Shown piece by piece: positions 42,620 through 47,192 of a DNA stretch of 47,192 bases. Each line of letters opens with the position of its first letter. Within the stretch, counting starts at the first letter, position 1. The notes under the pieces were generated by a model. It saw only the letters and a program-made list of their open reading frames with translations, was not told the DNA's origin and did no database searches. This DNA is from Actinomycetes bacterium. Its GTDB lineage: Bacteria > Actinomycetota > Actinomycetes > Mycobacteriales > Mycobacteriaceae. The translations under genes were made by a program, and so were the position numbers. Where the stretch lies: positions 1 through 47,192 of the forward strand of contig JAKOYE010000063.1 of NCBI GenBank assembly GCA_029780675.1. Direction: 5' to 3'.

Positions 42620-42832
42620 CCCTCTCCCTCTGTCGTCGGTGCCTGAGAGATTCAGCCGGTTCCCCGCTCGCGAGAACCGCTTTTCCCCATGGGCGGGTGG
42701 TTGGCGGCCACCACTTTCCAGAGGCATCGTGTCCCGGCGCGGTCCGGGGTGCCTGAGAGGTTGACGGAGAGGTGTTGCTCCTTCGGCGTTCGTGGCTGGC
42801 GGCCACGAAACTCTCCCGCGCGAGGTCGGTGC
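42620..42832 (-). promoter_or_regulatory. Tandem glycine riboswitch upstream of gcvP
   Basis: On the minus strand two aptamers are evident. Each ends with the signature CTCTCAGGCACC: the first at about 42748-42759, the second at about 42639-42650. The first aptamer begins GGGAGAGTTTCGTGG and contains CGCCGAAGGAGCAA. The second lies between about 42620 and 42722 and closes with GACAGAGGGAGAGG. This is the classic two-aptamer gcvT element that raises expression of glycine cleavage genes when glycine is high. It occupies most of the 309-base gap between gcvP and the next gene. Confidence 0.93.
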
Positions 42833-42838
42833 GCGCCC

Positions 42839-42844
42839 AGTCTA
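42839..42844 (-). promoter_or_regulatory. -10 box of the gcvP transcript
   Basis: On the minus strand TAGACT lies 6-7 bases upstream of the predicted 5' end of the riboswitch, a good fit to the mycobacterial -10. Confidence 0.45.
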
Positions 42845-42887
42845 ACGTGCGGCGTTCACCCTGCGGAGTCCAACCTGGGGCCGAGCG

Positions 42888-43520
42888 TCAGCCGATCTTG
42901 CGGTCGCGGCTCTTCCGTCGCGAGGCAAGCTCGTCTTCAGGCGCGGCAATGGACTCCCCGCCGTCAGCGCGCTCACCCGGGAAGTCGGCGATGGTGCCGG
43001 TGAGTTCGCGCATCGCCCCACTCACCGCGATGCCGAACACACCCTGGCCGCCCTGCAGCAGGTCGACCACCTCCTCGGCGGAGGTGCACTCGTAGACGGT
43101 GGTGCCGTCGGAGAACAGGGTGATGTTGGCCAGATCCTGGACCCCGCGGTGGCGGAGGTGGTCAACGGCTACGCGGATGTTGTGCAGTGAGATCCCGGTA
43201 TCGAGCAGACGCTTGACGATCTTGAGAACCAGGATGTCCTTGAACGAATAGAGGCGCTGACTGCCGGAGCCCGCCGCACCGCGGATCGACGGCACCACCA
43301 GCGATGTCCGGGCCCAATAGTCCAACTGCCGATAGGTGATCCCGGCAATCTGGCATGCGCTCGGCCCGCGGTATCCGACGAGTTCGTCGGGAACGGAGTC
43401 GTCGGGGAACAGTCCGCCCTGCACCGGCGCGGGCACCGCCGCCGGACCGGGGCGGTCGGCGTCGAAACCGGCAGATTGAACGGCAAGGTCGAACTGCTCC
43501 TGACGTGGCTCGTCGCCCAC
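42888..43520 (-). CDS. resR: MerR-family regulator, Rv1830/ResR-like
   Basis: A 210-residue regulator. A disordered N-terminus of about 50 residues precedes a MerR-type winged helix: Y-R-G-P-S-A-C-Q-I-A-G-I-T-Y-R-Q-L-D-Y-W, then R-L-Y-S-F-K-D-I-L-V-L-K-I. A helix (L-L-D-T-G-I-S-L-H-N-I-R) and a C-terminal part with an effector-free look follow, and the tail is basic (R-R-K-S-R-D-R-K). It corresponds to Rv1830, reported as the antibiotic-resilience regulator ResR and linked to growth and division control. The GTG start has AGAGGA upstream. A TATGCT -10 box lies at 43585-43590, and a CCATACT/AGTATGG inverted repeat (43608-43647) farther upstream could be an operator. Confidence 0.85.
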   Translation of the reverse strand: MGDEPRQEQFDLAVQSAGFDADRPGPAAVPAPVQGGLFPDDSVPDELVGYRGPSACQIAGITYRQLDYWARTSLVVPSIRGAAGSGSQRLYSFKDILVLKIVKRLLDTGISLHNIRVAVDHLRHRGVQDLANITLFSDGTTVYECTSAEEVVDLLQGGQGVFGIAVSGAMRELTGTIADFPGERADGGESIAAPEDELASRRKSRDRKIG

Positions 43521-43742
43521 GGTGATTCCTCTCGCCGTTCTAACACGGGTGGCCCACCGACCGCGCGGGGCCCGGAGTGGTTTGAGCATACGCCTGTCGA
43601 CGCTCCGCCATACTCCTGCCGCAACACAAGTCGCACGGGCAGTATGGTCACGCGCACGGGTCGCCACCGGCTACCGGATCGCGTGTCGAGACCAGGTTCG
43701 TCCGAGATGAGACGCGTCCGTGACCTCGGCGGCGCAGGCGGC

Positions 43743-44237
43743 TCAGCCGGCCTTGAAATCGTCCGGGGAGATGGTGTCGAGAAACTCTTTGAACTTCTCG
43801 ACCTCGTCCTCCCGGACCGCGCCGGCCGCTTCCTCGTCGCTCTCGTCCGGTATCAGCAGGCCGGCGGCGTCGAGAACCGCCTCGTCGACAAAGATCGGCA
43901 CTCCCATGCGCAGAGCGATGGCGACCGAATCCGACGGACGGGCCGACACCGTGACGTCATGGTCGAAGACCAGATCGGCGTAGAAGGTGCCCTCCTGCAG
44001 ATCCACGATGCGCACCTCCTTGAGGGAATGCCCCAGTGCGGCGAGGACGTCCCGGAAGAGATCGTGGGTGAGCGGACGGGCCGGTTCCACACCCTGCTGT
44101 TTGAGGATGATCGCGTTGGCCTCGTTCGGCCCGATCCAGATCGGCAGGTAACGATCCCCGACGGTTTCGCGCAGCAGCAGTACCGGCTGATTCGCGGGCT
44201 GCTCCACCCGGATTCCGACGACTTTCACCTCGGCCAT
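43743..44237 (-). CDS. DUF151 bifunctional-nuclease-family protein
   Basis: A 164-residue protein, the same length as Rv1829. The N-terminal DUF151 domain starts M-A-E-V-K-V-V-G-I-R-V and includes L-P-I-W-I-G-P-N-E-A, H-D-L-F-R-D and the S-A-R-P-S-D-S-V-A-I-A-L-R motif. An acidic tail of about 30 residues follows. Plant and Thermotoga relatives have been described as nucleases or structurally characterised. The bacterial function is unclear. It is always close to the MerR regulators Rv1828 and Rv1830, as here, which suggests a joint role. GGAGGTG precedes the ATG at about nine bases. Confidence 0.85.
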   Translation of the reverse strand: MAEVKVVGIRVEQPANQPVLLLRETVGDRYLPIWIGPNEANAIILKQQGVEPARPLTHDLFRDVLAALGHSLKEVRIVDLQEGTFYADLVFDHDVTVSARPSDSVAIALRMGVPIFVDEAVLDAAGLLIPDESDEEAAGAVREDEVEKFKEFLDTISPDDFKAG

Positions 44238-44260
44238 TGCCAGTCTCACCTCCGCGCAGG

Positions 44261-44277
44261 GACGTTGTGCCAACGTC
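44261..44277. promoter_or_regulatory. GACGTT-N5-AACGTC operator candidate before the DUF151 gene
   Basis: A perfect 6-5-6 inverted repeat. On the minus strand it begins where transcription should start after the TAGACT -10 box at 44284-44289. CGTTGT, part of the repeat, recurs at 44333-44338 and 44346-44351, next to the palindrome CAACGTTG (44330-44337). The sites lie between the two MerR genes, either of which could bind them. Confidence 0.45.
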
Positions 44278-44375
44278 ACCGCGAGTCTAGTCCTGTTTCG
44301 CCCGACTTCTCCTCGGGACTTCTACCCAGCAACGTTGTCCCGCATCGTTGTCTCACATCCTCGCCGGGCAGGTGC

Positions 44376-45110
44376 TCAGCGGTCCAGAACGTCGCGCACC
44401 GCGGACTTGATGAGCGACGTGTGCAGGGTGATCGCCAGCGCGGCGACCTCACGCGCCAGGTCGTCGGCCCGGTCCCGCGCTCCGGTCCGGCCCGCCTTAC
44501 CCACCGGGCCGGCGATCTGCGCGATCAGATCGGACTGTCGATCGGCGGCCGAACGGAACGCTCGCAGATGGCGCGGCTCCACGCCGTAGTCGGCCAGTGC
44601 CTGAGCGCACTGGGCGATGACCACGGCGTGCTCATCGAAGAATCCGCCTGGTCCGGTCGTGATGACGCCCGCCTTGCACAGGGCGTTGACCACGTTCTCG
44701 TCGACACCGGACCGTTCCAGCAACGCCTCTCGGGTGAGGCGGGCCGGCGGGGTGGGGGGCGGAATCGGCGCATCCGTGCGGCGGCTGTCACCGCCAACCG
44801 GGACAAGCCGGGGTGGCGGGTAGGACGGCCCCTCCGGCAGCTGTCCGTCGGGCATCGCGTCGAGTTGCGCTTTGATGACCTTGAGCGGGAGGTACTGGTC
44901 GCGCTGGGCGGTCAGAATGAAGCGAAGCCGGGAACAGTCATAGGCCGTGAAACGCCGGTATCCCGACGGGCTGCGTTGGGGCGTCACCAACCCCTCGGAT
45001 TCGAGGAACCGGATCTTGGAGATCGTCACATCCGGGAAATCCGGGCGCAGCAGGTCGAGCACCGCGCCGATGGACATCCCGGCGAGGCCAGGCCTATCGG
45101 GTGCTGTCAC
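44376..45110 (-). CDS. MerR-family regulator, Rv1828-like
   Basis: A 244-residue regulator. The N-terminal winged helix has [28 protein letters not shown] and the wing S-G-Y-R-R-F-T. A Pro-rich linker of about 40 residues (P-P-P-T-P-P) separates it from an all-helical C-terminal domain (about 130-244), where effectors or protein partners may bind. M. tuberculosis Rv1828 is structurally known as a DNA-binding MerR protein with an unusual effector domain. The GTG start is inside the end of garA (17-base overlap), so the two are cotranscribed. Confidence 0.88.
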   Translation of the reverse strand: MTAPDRPGLAGMSIGAVLDLLRPDFPDVTISKIRFLESEGLVTPQRSPSGYRRFTAYDCSRLRFILTAQRDQYLPLKVIKAQLDAMPDGQLPEGPSYPPPRLVPVGGDSRRTDAPIPPPTPPARLTREALLERSGVDENVVNALCKAGVITTGPGGFFDEHAVVIAQCAQALADYGVEPRHLRAFRSAADRQSDLIAQIAGPVGKAGRTGARDRADDLAREVAALAITLHTSLIKSAVRDVLDR

Positions 45111-45576
45111 TGCCCTCTGCCGACCGGGGTCCGGTCAGGAAAACCAGCCGGAACTTGCCGATCTGCACTTCGTCGCCGTTGGCCAGGGTCGCCGAATCGA
45201 CCGGCTCGCGGTTGACGTACGTGCCGTTGAGGCTGCCGACGTCGACGACCTGGAATTCACCGCTGTCCAGCCGGAACTCGGCGTGCCGGCGGCTGACCGT
45301 CACGTCGTCGAGGAAGATATCGGAATCCGGATGCCGGCCGGCAGATGTGGTCGGCTGGTCCAGAAGGAACCGGGAGCCGGCGTTGGGCCCCCGCTTGACC
45401 ACCAGCAGTGCCGAACCCACGGGCAGACCTTCAACCCCCGACACCGAACTCTCACCGGAGGAACCCGACGAAGTCTCGAGGTCATTGAGGAAGTCGGCAC
45501 GGAAAACCGATGTCGTCTCGACCGTGACCTCGTCAGAGGTGTCGTCGGTTCCGGATCGCCGATCGTTCTCCGTCAA
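45094..45576 (-). CDS. garA: GarA, FHA-domain regulator of glutamate and 2-oxoglutarate metabolism
   Basis: A 160-residue protein. A disordered N-terminus carries the phosphorylation motif V-E-T-T-S-V-F with Thr21 and Thr22, the exact positions modified by PknG and PknB in M. tuberculosis. The FHA domain (about 75-145) has [19 protein letters not shown] and G-S-L-N-G-T-Y-V-N. Unphosphorylated GarA inhibits 2-oxoglutarate decarboxylase and NAD-glutamate dehydrogenase and activates glutamate synthase; phosphorylation makes the FHA bind its own tail. The start is the rare TTG at 45576, preceded by GGAGAAG. Confidence 0.95.
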   Translation of the reverse strand: MTENDRRSGTDDTSDEVTVETTSVFRADFLNDLETSSGSSGESSVSGVEGLPVGSALLVVKRGPNAGSRFLLDQPTTSAGRHPDSDIFLDDVTVSRRHAEFRLDSGEFQVVDVGSLNGTYVNREPVDSATLANGDEVQIGKFRLVFLTGPRSAEGSDSTR

Positions 45577-45717
45577 CCCGCTTCTCCTGTCTGACCTGTT
45601 CGTGCCTGTCGCAAAGCCTTACCTACCGTACCCCGCCACGGTCACCGATGTGCCGATCGCCGCGGGAACGCCTGCGGCGCTAACCCTAACAACCGATCCG
45701 ATGCCGACCGTCGCCGG

Positions 45718-46110
45718 TCAGTTCAGGGTTCCGCGATAGCCGTCCGCATCCAGCAGAGCCGCCAATCCCTGATCGAGGGAATCGCCGCCGGCCTGCAACT
45801 CCAGCAGCCAGCCCTGCCCGTAGGGATCGGAATTGACCAGCGCGGGATTGGCCTCCAGCTCGGTATTGACCGCGACCACGGTGGCCGAGACGGGGGCGTA
45901 GAGATCCGAGACCGACTTGGTGGACTCGACCTCTCCGAACGCCTCACCGGCCGTCACCTCGGTGCCGACCGCGGGCAGTTGCACGAAGACGACATCGCCG
46001 AGGGACGACTGCGCGAAGTCGGTGATGCCGACGCGCACCGTGTCTTCGCCGGTCCGTCGGACCCACTCGTGCTCGGCGGTGTAGCGCAGGTCGGCGGGGA
46101 TGTCGCTCAC
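45718..46110 (-). CDS. gcvH: Glycine cleavage system H protein
   Basis: A 130-residue lipoyl carrier. The lipoylated Lys65 is in [14 protein letters not shown], and H-E-W-V near the N-terminus is typical. It shuttles the methylamine group from GcvP to GcvT and dihydrolipoyl dehydrogenase. The GTG start has AAGGAG upstream. It is separated from gcvP by the garA/MerR block, as in M. tuberculosis (Rv1826). The gap of 141 bases to garA contains a few TA-rich boxes, such as TACGGT, that may be garA's promoter. Confidence 0.95.
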   Translation of the reverse strand: MSDIPADLRYTAEHEWVRRTGEDTVRVGITDFAQSSLGDVVFVQLPAVGTEVTAGEAFGEVESTKSVSDLYAPVSATVVAVNTELEANPALVNSDPYGQGWLLELQAGGDSLDQGLAALLDADGYRGTLN

Positions 46111-46131
46111 GGGGCTCCTTCGTGTCGGACG

Positions 46132-46935
46132 CTACTTGACGGGCTGAGCGTATTGGCGAGGTTTCGGTTGCCGCAAGGCGGTGACGTCCACGCGCTCGGA
46201 CTGGGCCACCGCCACCGAGCCGCCCACCCGCTCAACGCTGTCCACGGCACCGCCCGGGATGTTCAATGCGGCCGCCAGGGTGGGCGGATCACCAATAGCC
46301 ACAAGGGAATACGGGGGTCGCAATGTCTGCGAGTCGACCACCAAACCGCCCGGGGCCCCTGCCACCCAGGTGTCCACCCCGACGCGCACCGCCTGTTCGC
46401 CGGAGCGGATCTCCATCGTCTCGGCCCCCGCGGCCCGCAGTTCGTTCAGCACGTCGAGCATGGTTTCCGCGGGCACCCCGGGGCCGGGATCGTTGATCGT
46501 GACGGTCACTCCGGGACCGGTCGCGGCGACGGTGCCGGCCAGAATCGCCAGCGCGGCCAGTCGTGCTTCGGCGTTCCGGATGGCGGCCTGATCGCCGCTG
46601 CCGGCCGCCTGCATGGCGGCGAGGTTGCGCTGGAGTTCGGCCACCTCGGTGTTCAACGCCGCCTCCTGCCGTTGCAGCGAGTCCAGGAGGACCATCAGGT
46701 CCGCCGGCCGAGCGGTGCTGAGGGCGTCGACCGATTTCGTCTGGCGGACCTGAATGGCGATGGCCGCCCCGAGAAGGAGGCAGAGCACCACGGCCAGCAC
46801 ACCGAAGACCCGCCGGCGCTCGCCGGGAAACTCGTGGCGGCCGTGACCCTTGTCAGGCACCGAATCGTCAGGCACCGGATCGTCAGGCACCGAATCGTCA
46901 GGCACCGGATCGTCAGGCACCGGATCGTCAGGCAC
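46132..46935 (-). CDS. DUF881 membrane protein with repetitive N-terminus
   Basis: A 267-residue protein, counterpart of Rv1825. A V-P-D-D-(P/S) repeat of about 28 residues precedes one TM helix (about 43-62, F-G-V-L-A-V-V-L-C-L-L-L). A coiled-coil region (about 80-115) and the extracellular DUF881 domain follow, with G-P-G-V-T-V-T-I-N-D and L-R-A-A-G-A-E-T-M. Relatives sit in the Actinobacterial cell-envelope/division region. The DUF881 and small basic protein genes are usually side by side. The GTG start lies within the end of the small basic protein gene (8-base overlap), but later repeat units offer further GTG starts. Confidence 0.85.
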   Translation of the reverse strand: MPDDPVPDDPVPDDSVPDDPVPDDSVPDKGHGRHEFPGERRRVFGVLAVVLCLLLGAAIAIQVRQTKSVDALSTARPADLMVLLDSLQRQEAALNTEVAELQRNLAAMQAAGSGDQAAIRNAEARLAALAILAGTVAATGPGVTVTINDPGPGVPAETMLDVLNELRAAGAETMEIRSGEQAVRVGVDTWVAGAPGGLVVDSQTLRPPYSLVAIGDPPTLAAALNIPGGAVDSVERVGGSVAVAQSERVDVTALRQPKPRQYAQPVK

Positions 46936-46936
46936 C
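46852..46936. repeat. 15-bp tandem repeat encoding VPDD(P/S)
   Basis: GTCAGGCACCG(A/G)ATC is repeated five full times plus a 10-base partial unit. On the minus strand each unit reads GTGCCTGACGAT(C/T)CG, so the frame is kept and every unit supplies a GTG codon. Units differ only at one base (Pro or Ser at the fifth residue). Confidence 0.9.
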
Positions 46937-47192
46937 GAACAACCTTCGCCGCAGCGCCGCGGCGTTCCCGAAGATGCGGATGCCCAGCACCACGATGATG
47001 GCCGTCGACAACTGGGTACCCACGCCCAGTTGGTCGCCGAGGTAGACGATGAGGGCCGCGACGGAGGTGTTGAACAGGAACGACACCACGAACACCTTGG
47101 CGTCGAAGTTCCTCTCGAGGTAGGCGCGCAGGCCTCCGAACACTGCGTCGAGTGCCGCGACCACTGCGATCGGCAGGTAGGGCTGGACCGCT
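46928..47192 (-). CDS. sbp: Small basic protein (Sbp), C-terminal part
   Basis: The gene runs off the right edge, and its last 87 codons are visible, reading from A-V-Q-P-Y-L-P-I-A-V-V-A-A-L-D to R-R-L-F-G-A. Two hydrophobic segments (V-F-V-V-S-F-L-F-N-T-S-V-A-A-L and S-T-A-I-I-V-V-L-G-I-R-I-F) are separated by a short loop with G-D-Q-L-G-V-G. It is a small membrane protein of the DUF1290 family (Rv1824, about 121 residues), so about 34 N-terminal residues are missing. Its role is unknown; it is conserved near division/envelope genes in Gram-positive bacteria. Confidence 0.88.
   Translation of the reverse strand, partial: AVQPYLPIAVVAALDAVFGGLRAYLERNFDAKVFVVSFLFNTSVAALIVYLGDQLGVGTQLSTAIIVVLGIRIFGNAAALRRRLFGA

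Noticed and set aside
43521..43742. Small ORF in the 222-base gap upstream of the ResR-like gene
   Set aside because: The only open frames are Arg-rich, lack ribosome sites and have no recognisable family; the gap is better explained as regulatory DNA.
46852..46936. CRISPR-like array
   Set aside because: Repeats are contiguous 15-mers with no spacers, in frame within a coding sequence.

Overview
The window is high-GC DNA from a mycobacterium, most likely an environmental or rapidly growing Mycolicibacterium-type species. Markers of the group are an antigen 85 mycolyltransferase, the Ala/Pro-rich antigen Apa, GarA with its paired phospho-threonines, malate synthase G, GuaB1, and -10 boxes of the form TANNNT placed 6-7 bases before start codons. 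From about 9.2 kb to the right edge, gene order follows, from memory, the M. tuberculosis stretch Rv1867 down to Rv1824. Several blocks known from that species are absent here: modA, Rv1861, the urease operon, and the PE_PGRS/toxin-antitoxin genes. Some genes are extra: an arylsulfatase, an aldehyde dehydrogenase, a haemophore-like protein and a PrrB-like histidine kinase. All gene identities come from reading the translations; no database search was run.

Layout. 0-0.8 kb: start of an enoyl-CoA hydratase gene and an EthD-like gene, transcribed leftward. 0.9-9.2 kb: a GH13 glycosidase; a membrane class III cyclase overlapping an MscS channel with a cyclic-nucleotide-binding domain; fbpC; and a PAS/SpoIIE phosphatase broken by a frameshift and a stop. 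9.2-17 kb: lipid/CoA and sulfate-ester genes (thiolase-like protein, arylsulfatase, aldehyde dehydrogenase, fused double CaiB/BaiF CoA-transferase). 17-22 kb: a CPBP membrane protease facing a leftward operon modB-modC-apa-adhA. 22-28 kb: F420-type oxidoreductase, ndh, a haem-binding secreted protein, an orphan histidine kinase, a thioesterase, and blaI with its M56 protease partner. 28-39 kb: gnd, guaB1, two CNNM/CorC-type membrane proteins behind a strongly foldable leader, an uncharacterised protein, glcB and a VWA membrane protein. 39-47 kb, leftward: gcvP behind a tandem glycine riboswitch, an alpha/beta hydrolase, two MerR regulators flanking a DUF151 nuclease-like protein, garA, gcvH, a DUF881 protein and the small basic protein.

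How it fits together. The right half is a central-metabolism block. The glycine cleavage genes gcvP and gcvH sit with GarA, which controls 2-oxoglutarate and glutamate flux, and with malate synthase for glyoxylate use, 6-phosphogluconate dehydrogenase and the GMP reductase GuaB1. The most notable points are: (i) a cyclase and ion-channel pair in which both the catalytic and the nucleotide-binding motifs are non-canonical; (ii) a roughly 160-nt structured leader before the CNNM operon that I cannot assign to a known riboswitch; (iii) a molybdate permease/ATPase pair with its own promoter but no binding protein; (iv) a PrrB-like kinase with no response regulator at the urease position; and (v) an in-frame 15-bp tandem repeat at the start of the DUF881 gene.
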